Part shown: positions 1 to 9,300 of the stretch, piece by piece
Layout: the number at the start of each line of letters is the position of its first letter
Position numbering within the stretch: position 1 is the stretch's first letter
Assembly (NCBI GenBank): GCA_028281025.1
Contig: JANQKR010000025.1
Location: forward strand, 1-61,226
Source: Croceivirga sp.
GTDB taxonomy: Bacteria > Bacteroidota > Bacteroidia > Flavobacteriales > Flavobacteriaceae
Direction: 5' to 3'
Length of the DNA stretch: 61,226 nt
Made by a program: the position numbers and the translations under genes
The notes under the pieces: model-generated
Databases searched by the model: none
What the model saw: only the letters and a program-made list of their open reading frames with translations
Told to the model about the DNA's origin: nothing

Positions 1-719
1 TGGGCAGCCAACATATCAATCAAAGAGATTGAAGAGTCTTCCATATCATTAACGATACTATCGATTTTAGCGATGATATAGTTGTAGAAAATTTGAAGGA
101 TAATCGCAGTAATCAAACCAAAAACCGTAGTCAATAACGCCACCTGGATATCACCAGCGATCAAAGAGGCACTTAAGTTACCTACAGCTGCAATTTTCTG
201 GAAGGCCGCAATCATACCGATTACCGTACCCATGAACCCAAGCATGGGTGCAATTGCGATAAACAGGGATAACCAAGAGACATTTTTCTCCAATTGTCCC
301 ATTTGTACCCCACCATAAGCTACAACCGCTTTTTCTGCAGACTCCAATCCTTCATCAACACGGTCAAGACCTTGGTAGAAAATAGAGGCAACGGGGCCTT
401 TGGTATTTCGGCATACTTCTTTGGCCGCTTCAACACCACCGGAAGCCAATGCGTCTTCCACTTGTTGTTTTAGTTTAGCGGAATTTGTGCTGGCAAGGTT
501 CAAATAAATGATACGCTCAATGGCCACGGCCAAACCTAAAATTAAACATAACAATACGATACCCATAAAAACTGGCCCACCTTGAATGAACTGCTCTTTC
601 AATACCTGGGTAAATCCTTTGCTTGCCTCAGCCCCTTCTTGCAGCATGGCCGCAGAGGAAGTTGTGGTACCAACAATAAACATTCCGGCAGTAGCCAGAG
701 TAAGGGATATTTTTTTCAT
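1..719 (-). CDS. MotA/TolQ/ExbB proton channel family protein (partial, C-terminus off the left edge)
   Basis: Inner-membrane proton channel subunit that would power TonB-dependent outer-membrane transport or a Tol-like system together with ExbD-type partners. Translation on the minus strand from the ATG at 719 gives MKKISLTLATAGM, a signal-like hydrophobic start, then a membrane segment near residues 48-72 (GIVLLCLILGLAVAIER) and two more near 145-170 and 195-220, with the family pattern APMLGFMGTVIGMI. About 239 codons are visible and the gene runs off the window, so the C-terminus is not seen. The usual exbD partners would lie to the left. A perfect Bacteroidota -7 element lies at 726-733, only 6 nt before the ATG. 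Confidence 0.9.
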   Translation of the reverse strand, partial: MKKISLTLATAGMFIVGTTTSSAAMLQEGAEASKGFTQVLKEQFIQGGPVFMGIVLLCLILGLAVAIERIIYLNLASTNSAKLKQQVEDALASGGVEAAKEVCRNTKGPVASIFYQGLDRVDEGLESAEKAVVAYGGVQMGQLEKNVSWLSLFIAIAPMLGFMGTVIGMIAAFQKIAAVGNLSASLIAGDIQVALLTTVFGLITAIILQIFYNYIIAKIDSIVNDMEDSSISLIDMLAA

Positions 720-725
720 CGTGTT

Positions 726-733
726 CAAACTTA
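726..733 (-). promoter_or_regulatory. -7 promoter element of the exbB-like gene
   Basis: Minus strand reads TAAGTTTG, a perfect match to the Bacteroidota -7 consensus TAnnTTTG. Its end is 6 nt upstream of the ATG at 719, so transcription would begin at or next to the start codon (leaderless or nearly so). Confidence 0.5.
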
Positions 734-797
734 AATTTTAGTTAGTTAATAATGTTAAAGATATAAAAATTTAGAAATTAAAAAATTTTAAACTTCG

Positions 798-885
798 CAG
801 AGAGGAAGGGATTCGAACCCTCGATACACTTTTGGTGTATACACACTTTCCAGGCGTGCGCCTTCGACCACTCGGCCACCTCTCT
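798..885 (-). tRNA. tRNA-Ser (anticodon GGA)
   Basis: The minus strand folds as a class II tRNA. The acceptor stem AGAGAGG pairs with CCTCTCT, followed by discriminator G. The D-arm is GGCCGAGTGGTCGAAGGC, the anticodon loop CTGGAAA carries GGA, there is a long variable arm (TATAC...GTATC) as in serine tRNAs, and the T-loop is TTCGAAT. The total is 88 nt and CCA is not encoded. The fold closely resembles the usual bacterial tRNA-Ser(GGA). Confidence 0.95.
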
Positions 886-946
886 ATTTTCAATAGTTAG
901 GCCGACCAATAAACAAAAAAATAATTAGTTAAAGAAATTTGGGGCG

Positions 947-1981
947 TTAATTTTGCTGCATTTCCCCCCGTAGCGGCCCTTCAAAAAACGCCCTGAATTG
1001 GCTCGATGGCAATTGCATTCCCAAGAGGTACATTGCCTTGGCCACGGCAGCTTCCGTTGTAAGATCCTTTCCATTAATGAGTTGTATCTGTCGTAACCGT
1101 TCACTGGTTTGATACTGTCCCATCACCACCGCTCCCCCAACGCATTGGGTTACATTGACGATATGCAAACCATTTAAAATGGAATCTTCCAAGATTTTGA
1201 TGAACCATTCATCGGTAAAAGCATTACCCGCACCGTAGGTTTCCAAAATCAACACCTTAAGGTCTTTTGCATTCAAAACAGCTTCCACAAACTCCCTGGC
1301 CATACCGGGGAACAACTTTAGGATACCCACCCTGGAATCCATCTCGGTACGGACATGTAAGCCCTTCTCCCCTTTGGTGGACAATAAATAGGGATAATTG
1401 ATCTTTAGGTTAACCCCGGACTCGATCAGCGTTGGATAGTTGAGTGACCGAAAAGCCTGAAAATGTTCTGCATTAATTTTGGTTGTCCTGTTTCCGCGGT
1501 ATAATTTGTATTCAAAATAAAGCCCTACTTCCCTTATCACGGGTTGGCCATCCTCCGTTAAAGAGGCAATCTGTATGGCGGTAATTAAGTTCTCTTTGGC
1601 ATCGGTCCTTAAATCACCTATGGGAAGCTGGGACCCGGTCAGTATGACCGGTTTTGCCAGATTCTCCAACATAAAACTCAGGGCCGAAGCCGTAAAGCTC
1701 ATGGTATCACTTCCATGCAATACCACAAAACCATCAAAATCCGTATAGTTTTCCCCTATAATCCCAACAATATCGGCCCAGTAGGTTGGATTCATATTGG
1801 AGGAATCAATCGGGTTTTTAAAGGAAACCGTGGTAATGTCACAATCCAATTGAAAAAGTTCCGGAATATTCTTTTGTAGTTCGGTAAAATCAAAGGCCGA
1901 CAAGGTCCCGGTTTCATAATCCTTTACCATTCCAATAGTCCCCCCTGTGTAAATCAACAGTATGTTGGCGCGTTCCTTCAT
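947..1981 (-). CDS. ansA: Type I L-asparaginase
   Basis: Hydrolyses L-asparagine to aspartate and ammonia in the cytoplasm. The 344-residue protein has the two family signatures: the nucleophile motif YTGGTIG near residues 11-17 and LHGSDTM near residue 88. No signal peptide is seen, which fits the cytosolic type I enzyme rather than the periplasmic AnsB. The start ATG overlaps the stop of tatD in an ATGA arrangement (1978-1981), so the two genes are probably translated in a coupled way from one mRNA. Confidence 0.93.
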   Translation of the reverse strand: MKERANILLIYTGGTIGMVKDYETGTLSAFDFTELQKNIPELFQLDCDITTVSFKNPIDSSNMNPTYWADIVGIIGENYTDFDGFVVLHGSDTMSFTASALSFMLENLAKPVILTGSQLPIGDLRTDAKENLITAIQIASLTEDGQPVIREVGLYFEYKLYRGNRTTKINAEHFQAFRSLNYPTLIESGVNLKINYPYLLSTKGEKGLHVRTEMDSRVGILKLFPGMAREFVEAVLNAKDLKVLILETYGAGNAFTDEWFIKILEDSILNGLHIVNVTQCVGGAVVMGQYQTSERLRQIQLINGKDLTTEAAVAKAMYLLGMQLPSSQFRAFFEGPLRGEMQQN

Positions 1982-2745
1982 ATTCCAAATACCTGTTTTG
2001 AGTTTTCTGTCGTAATCCGAGCAATTTCCTTCTGCGGTAATCCATAGATTTGGGAAAGTTTGTCCAACACCTTAATAAGGTAAGAACTTTCATTGCGCTT
2101 CCCCCGGTACGGCATGGGGGCCAAATAAGGAGCGTCTGTCTCCAACACGATATGGTTTAAGTCAATTTGCCCAAGAAACCGATCTATTTTTCCATTCTTA
2201 AAGGTCACTACCCCTCCAATACCCAATTTCATATTATAGGCTATCGCCTTTTGTGCTTGTTCCATGGTCCCCGTAAAACAATGAAATATCCCATAAAGGT
2301 AATCGCCCTTTTCCTGTTCCAGGATTTCAAAAATTTCATCAAAGGATTCCCGGGAGTGGATAACAATGGGGAGCTTATATTTTTTGGCCAATTTGATCTG
2401 CTGCACAAAGGCCATTTGTTGCTGCTTTAGATAGGATTTATCCCAGTAAAGGTCGATCCCTATCTCCCCAACGGCATAAAAGCTTCGCTTCTGGAACTGT
2501 TTTTCAACAAATTCCAACTCCTCTTCATAGTTCTCTTTAACATGGGTAGGGTGTAATCCCATCATCAAAAAAACAGCTGTTGGATACCGCTGTTCCAAGC
2601 TGTACATTCTTTCTGCATACGTTGAATCTATTGCAGGCACAAAAAAACGTTTAACGCCCAGGTCCATTGCACGTTTCATCATTAGGTCCTGGTCTTCATC
2701 AAAAGCCTCACTGTATAAGTGGGTGTGGGTATCGGTCAGAATCAT
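1978..2745 (-). CDS. tatD: TatD family metal-dependent hydrolase
   Basis: Predicted metal-dependent deoxyribonuclease/hydrolase of the TatD (YcfH/YabD) family, cytoplasmic. The 255 residues carry the metal-binding signature DTHTHLYS at residues 5-12, GEIGIDLYWD near 93, HSRES near 130, HCFTG near 155 and ETDAPYLAP near 203, all in family order and spacing. The length is normal. It is the first gene of a two-gene unit with ansA. A -7 element (TATTTTTG on the minus strand, 2750-2757) sits 4 nt before the ATG, so the transcript may be leaderless. The MITE at 2770-2930 lies immediately upstream. Confidence 0.92.
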   Translation of the reverse strand: MILTDTHTHLYSEAFDEDQDLMMKRAMDLGVKRFFVPAIDSTYAERMYSLEQRYPTAVFLMMGLHPTHVKENYEEELEFVEKQFQKRSFYAVGEIGIDLYWDKSYLKQQQMAFVQQIKLAKKYKLPIVIHSRESFDEIFEILEQEKGDYLYGIFHCFTGTMEQAQKAIAYNMKLGIGGVVTFKNGKIDRFLGQIDLNHIVLETDAPYLAPMPYRGKRNESSYLIKVLDKLSQIYGLPQKEIARITTENSKQVFGI

Positions 2746-2749
2746 GCTG

Positions 2750-2757
2750 CAAAAATA
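2750..2757 (-). promoter_or_regulatory. -7 promoter element of tatD-ansA
   Basis: Minus-strand TATTTTTG matches TAnnTTTG. It ends 4 nt before the tatD ATG, and the MITE terminus begins 13 bp further upstream, so the -33 region of this promoter is made of MITE sequence. Confidence 0.45.
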
Positions 2758-2769
2758 GGTTTATCTTTA

Positions 2770-2930
2770 GAGCCTGTTTGGGAATTTGTCAATTGTTTTC
2801 TTATGTCCCCTTTTGCACGGCACATTGTTAAAATTTTAGTCCATAATTATGGCTATGCACAAAAATTTTGCCTCGTTCCGCACTAAAAATGGCCTATAAC
2901 AATTCCAATCACAAATTCCCAAACAGGCTC
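2770..2930. mobile_element. 161-bp MITE with 20-bp perfect terminal inverted repeats and TTA target duplication
   Basis: The left end GAGCCTGTTTGGGAATTTGT (2770-2789) is the exact reverse complement of the right end (2911-2930). Both ends are flanked by TTA (2767-2769 and 2931-2933), a 3-bp TNA-type target duplication. The interior is AT-rich with no ORF. Such ends and TNA targets are typical of IS5-superfamily (IS1031-like) elements, so this is a non-autonomous derivative; no transposase is present in the window. It sits in the divergent promoter region between tatD and the retropepsin-like gene, ending 16 bp before the latter's ATG. Confidence 0.8.
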
Positions 2931-2946
2931 TTAGCAAATTTTCTGA

Positions 2947-3396
2947 ATGGATTCGCTCAAATCTTTCCTCAATTCAAAAAACTACACCAGGGTCAAACTA
3001 AAAATGACGGTGACCAATCATTTTGAACTGGAAGCGACAATAAATGGAATTCCCGGACGGTTCATTTTGGATACGGGAGCTTCCAACACTTGTATTGGAA
3101 TGGATCGGATTGAATTTTTCAACTTAAATTTTGAAGTATCGGATATCAAGGCCGCAGGAGCTGGGGCCCTTGAGATGGAAACCTTGATTTCAACCAATAA
3201 TACCATTGAAATTGGGGCATGGAAAAGGCGTAGGCAAAAAATTGTACTATTTGACCTTGTCCACGTTAACCAAGCCCTTACCAATCATGATTCCCAACCT
3301 GTTGATGGAATTATAGGGGCCGATCTTTTGAAAAAAGGAAAGGCGGTGATTGATTACAGTAAAAAAAGGCTTTATCTAAAATTGGGTAATCCCTAA
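2947..3396 (+). CDS. Retropepsin-like aspartic protease (clan AA)
   Basis: Small single-lobe aspartic protease of the retropepsin/gag-asp type, which works as a homodimer. The 149 residues contain the active-site motif [12 protein letters not shown] near residues 40-51 and a second family block, DGIIGADLL, near 123-131 that corresponds to the flap-distal ILG segment. No signal peptide is evident, so it is probably cytoplasmic; its substrate is unknown. Its last 4 nt overlap the convergent odhB. A MITE ends 16 bp upstream, so its promoter lies in or across that element. Confidence 0.82.
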   Translation: MDSLKSFLNSKNYTRVKLKMTVTNHFELEATINGIPGRFILDTGASNTCIGMDRIEFFNLNFEVSDIKAAGAGALEMETLISTNNTIEIGAWKRRRQKIVLFDLVHVNQALTNHDSQPVDGIIGADLLKKGKAVIDYSKKRLYLKLGNP

Positions 3397-4613
3397 AGTT
3401 CCAAAGCCTTTGTGATATTGTTATCCATTAAGAGTTCACTTGGATTTTCCAAGGCCTCTTTTACGGCAACCAAAAATCCAACGGATTCGCGACCATCAAT
3501 AATTCTATGATCATAAGAAAGGGCCACATACATTACCGGGGCAATCACAATTTGTCCATCGCGAACAATTGGACGTTCCACAATATTGTGCATCCCCAGG
3601 ATGGCACTTTGGGGAGGGTTAATAATAGGTGTTGAAAGCATGGAACCAAAGACGCCACCATTGGAAATGGTAAAGGTACCTCCGGTCATTTCATCCACAG
3701 TGATCTGGCCGTCCCTGGCGCGTATGGCCAAACGTTTTACCTCAGATTCCACTCCCCTAAATGTCAAGTTCTCCGCATTGCGGATAACGGGAACCATTAA
3801 GCCTTTGGGTCCGGAAACGGCAATACTGATGTCACAGAAATCATAGGAAATCATTTCCTTACCATCAATCATGGAATTCACGGCAGGGAATTCCTTTAAG
3901 GCCCTTACACATGCCAAAGTGAAGAAGGACATAAAGCCCAAACCTACACCGTGCTTTTCCTTAAATTCTTCCTTGTATTTTTTACGCAATTCGAATATGG
4001 GGGACATATCAACCTCATTGAACGTGGTCAGCATGGCCGTTTCATTCTTTGCTGAAACCAATCGTTCGGCAACTTTTCTGCGCAACATGGATAGCTTGGA
4101 ACGGGATTCCCCCCTACTGCCACCGGTGGGCGTTCCCATGGAAGGAACGGCTTTTACCGCATCTTCTTTGGTTATACGACCATCCCTGCCCGTACCATTG
4201 ACCTGAGCGGGGGCTATGCCCTTCTCGTCCAATATTTTTTTGGCTGCCGGAGAAGGTGTCCCGGTAGCGTATGATTCCTTTTGTTGCACTTCTTGTTTTG
4301 GAGCTTCCTCTTTCTTGGGAGGCTCTTCCTTTTCCACGTCTTCCGCCCCATTGGCAACCGCCCCAACCGGTTTTTCCGCGCTGGTATCTATTAAGCACAC
4401 TATTTCACCTACGCCAACGGCATCGCCAACTTCAGCTTTTAGGGTAATAACCCCACTTTCTTCCGCAGGAAGTTCCAAGGTTGCCTTATCAGAATCCACT
4501 TCCGCAATCGCCTGGTCCTTTTCAACGTAATCACCATCTTCCACCAACCATTCCGCTATCTCTACTTCGGTGATGGATTCTCCCGGCGATGGAACTTTCA
4601 TTTCTAAAATCAT
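3393..4613 (-). CDS. odhB: 2-oxoglutarate dehydrogenase E2 (dihydrolipoyllysine-residue succinyltransferase)
   Basis: Core acyltransferase of the 2-oxoglutarate dehydrogenase complex (TCA cycle), transferring succinyl from lipoyl-lysine to CoA. The order of parts is: N-terminal lipoyl domain (residues 1-75, with DSDKATLEL carrying the lipoylated lysine), an acidic/lysine-rich linker (about 85-115), a peripheral-subunit-binding domain ([13 protein letters not shown], about 120-155), and a catalytic domain ending with the active-site block [13 protein letters not shown]. The 406 residues match the SucB family. It lies 12 nt downstream of sucA and is surely co-transcribed with it. Confidence 0.96.
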   Translation of the reverse strand: MILEMKVPSPGESITEVEIAEWLVEDGDYVEKDQAIAEVDSDKATLELPAEESGVITLKAEVGDAVGVGEIVCLIDTSAEKPVGAVANGAEDVEKEEPPKKEEAPKQEVQQKESYATGTPSPAAKKILDEKGIAPAQVNGTGRDGRITKEDAVKAVPSMGTPTGGSRGESRSKLSMLRRKVAERLVSAKNETAMLTTFNEVDMSPIFELRKKYKEEFKEKHGVGLGFMSFFTLACVRALKEFPAVNSMIDGKEMISYDFCDISIAVSGPKGLMVPVIRNAENLTFRGVESEVKRLAIRARDGQITVDEMTGGTFTISNGGVFGSMLSTPIINPPQSAILGMHNIVERPIVRDGQIVIAPVMYVALSYDHRIIDGRESVGFLVAVKEALENPSELLMDNNITKALEL

Positions 4614-4625
4614 GCTGTGCTTTAT

Positions 4626-7424
4626 TTACTTTCTAATAAAATTATCCTTTGTTTTATCGAAAACGTATTCAATAACCTCGTTATGACGTCTTTGCGAACG
4701 AACTGCGCTACCTGCGGCAGGCGCTCCGTAGAAACGTCTGGAGGCCACCCTAAAATTCCTGGCCTCATCCAAATGCATCAATAAATGGCCCCAAGCCCCC
4801 ATATTCCTGGGTTCCTCCTGGGCCCATACCACTTCTTCCGCCTTATTGTATTTTTTGATGGTGCTTTGTATCTGCTCAACAGGGAGCGGAAATAGTTGTT
4901 CCAATCGGACCAAGGCCACATCCATCCTTTTCTCTTCTTCGCGCCTGGCCAATAAATCATAATAAAACTTCCCGGTACAAAAAACCAATGATTTCACTTC
5001 TGATGTCTTTACCGCAACATCGTCAATGAGTTCCGCAAAGCTTCCGTTGGCCATCTCCTCTTTTGTGGAAACCACTTTGGGGTGACGTAACAAACTTTTG
5101 GGCGTGAACACCACCAAGGGCTTTCTAAATTTCGCTTTCATCTGTCTCCGCAACAAATGGAACAGATTGGCAGGGGTGGTCACATCCGCCACGTACATAT
5201 TGTCTTTGGCACAGAGTTGTAGGTAACGTTCCATCCTTGCCGAGGAATGTTCCGCACCTTGACCTTCGTACCCATGGGGCAATAACAAGACCAAGCCGTT
5301 CTGCAACTTCCATTTGTCTTCTGCAGCCGACAGGTATTGGTCGATCACAATTTGTGCCCCATTACTGAAATCACCGAACTGGGCTTCCCAAATGGTCAAT
5401 GTATTTGGGCTGGCCATAGCGTATCCATAGTCAAATCCCATTACGGCATATTCCGAAAGGAGGGAGTTGTAAATATGGAATGTACCCTTTTGATGTTCTC
5501 CCATTTCATTGAGCAATACCACCTCCTCCTCGTGCATTTCGGTTTTTATGACGGCATGCCTATGGGAAAAGGTTCCACGCTCAATGTCCTGACCTGTCAT
5601 TCGTACGTCAAAACCTTCTTCAATCAAAGAAGCATAGGCCAATAGCTCTCCCATGGCCCAATCCAGTCGGTTATCCTCAAAATACATCTTCTTGCGACCC
5701 TGGACGAGTCGTTCCAATTTGCGCAAAAATTTCTTATCCTGTGGGAGTTGGGTTATTTTACCTGCCACCCCATCTAATTTCCCTATATCATAAGAAGTGT
5801 CGATAGTGGAAAGCATGGCCTCCTCCGTAACTCTGGAAAAACCTTCCCACTCATCTTGCATAAAAGCTGTAATTCGGGTTTTTTCAATCTTCCTGGAATC
5901 CAGCAAATCTTCTTCGAGATCTTTTTTATATTCCGCTTCCAACTTCTTTACATAGTCCTTGTCAATGATACCTTCATTGATCAAGCGTTCGGCATAAATA
6001 TCCCTTGGATTGGGGTGTTTGGAAATGGATTTATATAATAGCGGTTGGGTAAATTTAGGCTCGTCCCCCTCATTGTGCCCATATTTTCGATACCCCAGCA
6101 AATCAAGAAAAACATCACGTTTGTACCGCATTCTATACTCCAGGGCAAAGGTCGCGGCATGAACCACGGCTTCGGCATCATCGGCATTGATATGAAGTAC
6201 CGGTGAAAGGGTGACTTTACCTACATCGGTACAATAGGTGGATGAACGGGCATCCAAATAATTGGTCGTAAATCCAATTTGGTTGTTAACAACAATATGA
6301 ATGGTACCTCCCGTAGTGTACCCGTCCAACTTGGCCATCTGTATGGTTTCATATACCACACCTTGACCTGCGAAAGCTGCATCCCCATGCACCAGGATAG
6401 GAAGGACTTCCGAAATATTCCCTTGATGGGAGCTATCCTGTTTTGCACGTGTTATACCTTCAACTATTGAATTGACCGTTTCCAAATGCGATGGATTTGG
6501 GGCAATGTTCATATTGACCATTTTCCCGGTATCCGTTTCCCGCATGGAAGTCCATCCCAAATGGTATTTTACATCCCCATCAAAAATGGTTTCTTCATAG
6601 TCCTTGCCATCAAACTCACTAAAGATGTCCTTGGGTGATTTACCGAAAATATTGGTCAATACGTTAAGACGGCCGCGATGGGCCATCCCCATAACAAATT
6701 GTTTTACCCCTGTATTTGCCGCTTTCTCAATAATAACGTCCAAAGCTGGAATCAGTGATTCCCCGCCCTCCAAGGAAAAGCGTTTCTGACCCACGTATTT
6801 TGTATGTAAAAAGCTTTCGAACGAAACCGCTTCGTTCAACTTTCTCAGAATGTTCTTTTTCTCATCCGATGAAAAACTGGGATGGTTATCGTTAACGTTC
6901 AACCAGTTTTGGATCCATTGGATCCGTTCCGGAGTGCGGATGTACATATATTCCACCCCAATGGCATCACAATAGATGCGCTTAAGATGGGCTTCTATCT
7001 TACGGAGTGAACTTGGACCAATACCGATAATGTTCCCGGCATCAAAAACCGTGTCCAAATCGCTTTCTTCCAACTCAAAGTTCCCTATGTCCAATGTTGG
7101 CGCATATTTCCGGCGTTCCCTAACGGGGTTGGTCTTTGTGAACAAATGACCTCTGGAGCGATAACCATTGATCATCCGGATGACCTTGAATTCCTTTTGA
7201 AGGGATTGGGGTACGGCCACTTCTGAACCATTGACCAAAGCCGTTGTTCCATTGGAGGAAGGCCGCACATCCAGTTCATCCAACTGGCTTTCCAAACCAA
7301 AATCAAATCCCTGAAAAAAAGCACGCCAACTGGGTTCAACACTATCGGGACTAGTGAGGTACCTATCGTACATTTCTGCAAAAAAAGAAGTGTGGGCAGC
7401 GTTTAAGAAGGAATATTTATCCAT
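4626..7424 (-). CDS. sucA: 2-oxoglutarate dehydrogenase E1 component
   Basis: Thiamine-diphosphate-dependent E1 subunit that decarboxylates 2-oxoglutarate and passes the succinyl group to OdhB. The 932-residue protein has the expected N-terminal segment with the DxxW/FFxGFD pattern, MGMAHRGRLNVL near residue 247, the ThDP-binding GDAAFAGQG and NNQIGFTT region, and the C-terminal transketolase-like half (GLVLLLPHGYEGQGAEHSS). The length is normal. It heads the sucA-odhB operon. Two tandem TAATTTTG -7 elements (7448-7455, 7460-7467) lie just upstream. Confidence 0.97.
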   Translation of the reverse strand: MDKYSFLNAAHTSFFAEMYDRYLTSPDSVEPSWRAFFQGFDFGLESQLDELDVRPSSNGTTALVNGSEVAVPQSLQKEFKVIRMINGYRSRGHLFTKTNPVRERRKYAPTLDIGNFELEESDLDTVFDAGNIIGIGPSSLRKIEAHLKRIYCDAIGVEYMYIRTPERIQWIQNWLNVNDNHPSFSSDEKKNILRKLNEAVSFESFLHTKYVGQKRFSLEGGESLIPALDVIIEKAANTGVKQFVMGMAHRGRLNVLTNIFGKSPKDIFSEFDGKDYEETIFDGDVKYHLGWTSMRETDTGKMVNMNIAPNPSHLETVNSIVEGITRAKQDSSHQGNISEVLPILVHGDAAFAGQGVVYETIQMAKLDGYTTGGTIHIVVNNQIGFTTNYLDARSSTYCTDVGKVTLSPVLHINADDAEAVVHAATFALEYRMRYKRDVFLDLLGYRKYGHNEGDEPKFTQPLLYKSISKHPNPRDIYAERLINEGIIDKDYVKKLEAEYKKDLEEDLLDSRKIEKTRITAFMQDEWEGFSRVTEEAMLSTIDTSYDIGKLDGVAGKITQLPQDKKFLRKLERLVQGRKKMYFEDNRLDWAMGELLAYASLIEEGFDVRMTGQDIERGTFSHRHAVIKTEMHEEEVVLLNEMGEHQKGTFHIYNSLLSEYAVMGFDYGYAMASPNTLTIWEAQFGDFSNGAQIVIDQYLSAAEDKWKLQNGLVLLLPHGYEGQGAEHSSARMERYLQLCAKDNMYVADVTTPANLFHLLRRQMKAKFRKPLVVFTPKSLLRHPKVVSTKEEMANGSFAELIDDVAVKTSEVKSLVFCTGKFYYDLLARREEEKRMDVALVRLEQLFPLPVEQIQSTIKKYNKAEEVVWAQEEPRNMGAWGHLLMHLDEARNFRVASRRFYGAPAAGSAVRSQRRHNEVIEYVFDKTKDNFIRK

Positions 7425-7447
7425 GAGGATAGTGGATTCGTATTTTT

Positions 7448-7467
7448 CAAAATTACCCCCAAAATTA
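7448..7467 (-). promoter_or_regulatory. Two tandem -7 elements upstream of sucA-odhB
   Basis: The minus strand carries TAATTTTG twice, 12 bp apart, each a perfect TAnnTTTG match. The nearer one ends 24 nt before the sucA ATG, giving a short leader of roughly 18 nt. Confidence 0.5.
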
Positions 7468-7530
7468 CGACAAACAAATAATTTACCAGTAATTTAGAAT
7501 ATCTTGATTGGCGATAAAATCCAAAAATAA

Positions 7531-8040
7531 ATGTTAAGAAAAATCCTTGTCCCTTTTATGCTGTTGGTTTTTGTGCAAGGCCATGCACAACGGGCCAACC
7601 AAAACCAGTTTTGGGAAAATGTCCGATATGGCGGAAGCCTGGGCCTGGGTTTTGGGAATAACAGTTTCAACTTCCAGGCTGCACCCAGTGCCATTTACGA
7701 CGTAAATCCCTATTATTCCACTGGAATGGGCCTGCAATTGAACTATGCAAAATTTGGGGACAACAAATTCTTTGGATATGGTGCGACATGGATGAATTTT
7801 TTCAACCCCATACCCATGATCCAACTTTCGACCGAACTGGAGCAATGGCGTGTAAACCTCTCCAATGATTCCCCGCTTGCAGGGACACTGGAAGAGAATT
7901 ACTGGTTAACTTCCTTATTTCTGGGTGCCGGCTATACCCAGGGAAATATCACTTTTGGCATACGCTACGACGTTCTTTTTGACGATCAACGGAGTATTTA
8001 TGCCGATCCCTGGATTCCCTTTGTCCGAGTTTATTTTTAG
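7531..8040 (+). CDS. Predicted outer-membrane beta-barrel protein, divergent from sucA
   Basis: A 169-residue secreted protein of unknown function. Residues 1-19 form a signal peptide ending AQA-like (VFVQGHAQR). The mature part has alternating Gly/aromatic strands (YGGSLGLGFGNNSF, STGMGLQLNYAKF, YWLTSLFLGAGYTQGNITFGIRYDVLF) and ends in an aromatic residue (VRVYF), as small outer-membrane beta-barrels do. Homologues beside sucA are sometimes labelled alpha-ketoglutarate decarboxylase by neighbourhood; nothing in this sequence supports an enzymatic role. Confidence 0.72.
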   Translation: MLRKILVPFMLLVFVQGHAQRANQNQFWENVRYGGSLGLGFGNNSFNFQAAPSAIYDVNPYYSTGMGLQLNYAKFGDNKFFGYGATWMNFFNPIPMIQLSTELEQWRVNLSNDSPLAGTLEENYWLTSLFLGAGYTQGNITFGIRYDVLFDDQRSIYADPWIPFVRVYF

Positions 8041-8210
8041 GTATGCCATGGTCAATAAACCTTACCGCCCTTTTTTGTGACCGTTATAAATCCATTCCCA
8101 ATTGAATTGAATTGATTTTATTCCCAGGGACCACGAATGGCTTTTTGGGACAACAAAGGCTTCACATCGGCTAGTTATCGGTTGAATTCGTTCCCCGGGA
8201 AAAGACACAA

Positions 8211-8234
8211 AAAAGAGGACGTTCGTCCTCTTTT
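8211..8234 (-). terminator. Rho-independent terminator downstream of galE
   Basis: A perfect 10-bp palindrome, AAAAGAGGAC/GTCCTCTTTT with a GTTC loop, flanked by A-tract and T-tract, so it could work on both strands. It lies 24 nt past the galE stop. The stretch 8041-8210 shows no convincing gene. Confidence 0.75.
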
Positions 8235-8258
8235 CAAAATTCATTGAAGAAGTTGGGA

Positions 8259-9299
8259 TCAAACTGAGGTTTTTTCGTAATCCCTTATTTTCTTTTCCCA
8301 ATTCCAAGCCGATCGTACGGCATCATCCAGCGTGGATTTTGCTTCCCAACCCAAAACTTCATTGGCTTTTCCGGTATCGGCATAGGCCTGTATAACATCC
8401 CCTGCCCTTCTGGGGGCCACTCTGTAGTTCAGTTTTTCTCCGGAAACGCGTTCAAAACTCTGGATGACCTCCAATACGGAACTCCCTGTTCCCGTTCCCA
8501 GGTTAAAGACCTCAAAATTCTCTTTGTTTTCCCCTTTGACCAAACGCTGTAATGCAGCCACGTGGGCCTTTGCCACATCCACCACGTGGATATAGTCCCG
8601 TATACAGGTCCCGTCCGCGGTTGGATAGTCATCGCCAAAAACGGAAAGTTGCTCACGCATGCCCACTCCCGTCTGCGTTATAAAAGGAACAAGGTTTTGG
8701 GGGACACCGGTTGGCAATTCCCCAATTTCATTGCTTGGATGTGCACCAATGGGATTAAAATATCGCAGGGCAATGGCAGAAAGCTGGGGATTGACCTTAC
8801 AGACATCCTTTATGATTTCCTCTCCTACTTGTTTGGTATTACCGTAGGGGGATTCGGCCGGTTTAACTGGGGCATCTTCGGTGATGGGCATCCGATCCGC
8901 TTGCCCATACACCGTACATGAAGAGCTGAAAATGAAGCTAGCACTCCCTTTTTTGGTCAGTTCCTGAAGGATATAGACCAATACCCCTAAATTGTTTTCG
9001 TAGTACAAAAGCGGATTTTCAACACTTTCACCAACAGCCTTGGAGGCCGCAAAATGGATGACCCCACCGACGTCATCATATGTTGCAAAGAACTCCCGAA
9101 CTTTTGATTTGTCCCTTAGATCGAAACGTTCAAAATGGGGTCTTTGGCCTGTAATGGCAACAATACCATTTAGGACTTCCTCGGTAGAATTGGAGCAGTT
9201 ATCAACGATTACCACTTCAAAACCTTCGTTTTGAAGTTCCACTACGGTATGGGAGCCGATAAAACCCAGTCCTCCCGTTACCAATATTTTTTTGCTCAT
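8259..9299 (-). CDS. galE: UDP-glucose 4-epimerase
   Basis: Interconverts UDP-glucose and UDP-galactose for polysaccharide and lipopolysaccharide synthesis. The 346-residue extended short-chain dehydrogenase has the NAD-binding GGLGFIGSHTV at residues 8-18, the catalytic serine in FSSSCTVYG near 125 and the YxxxK pair in SPYGNTK near 150. Length and layout are normal for GalE. It follows the DegT aminotransferase gene by 1 nt, and the pair is read from the promoter at 10473-10480. Confidence 0.93.
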   Translation of the reverse strand: MSKKILVTGGLGFIGSHTVVELQNEGFEVVIVDNCSNSTEEVLNGIVAITGQRPHFERFDLRDKSKVREFFATYDDVGGVIHFAASKAVGESVENPLLYYENNLGVLVYILQELTKKGSASFIFSSSCTVYGQADRMPITEDAPVKPAESPYGNTKQVGEEIIKDVCKVNPQLSAIALRYFNPIGAHPSNEIGELPTGVPQNLVPFITQTGVGMREQLSVFGDDYPTADGTCIRDYIHVVDVAKAHVAALQRLVKGENKENFEVFNLGTGTGSSVLEVIQSFERVSGEKLNYRVAPRRAGDVIQAYADTGKANEVLGWEAKSTLDDAVRSAWNWEKKIRDYEKTSV

Positions 9300-9300
9300 G

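Noticed and set aside
7531-8040. Calling the beta-barrel gene beside sucA alpha-ketoglutarate decarboxylase
   Set aside because: The protein has a signal peptide and barrel-like strands and no enzyme motif; such a label comes only from its neighbour.
8062-8307. 81-residue ORF at the end of galE
   Set aside because: Overlaps the galE 3' end and the terminator hairpin; no features.
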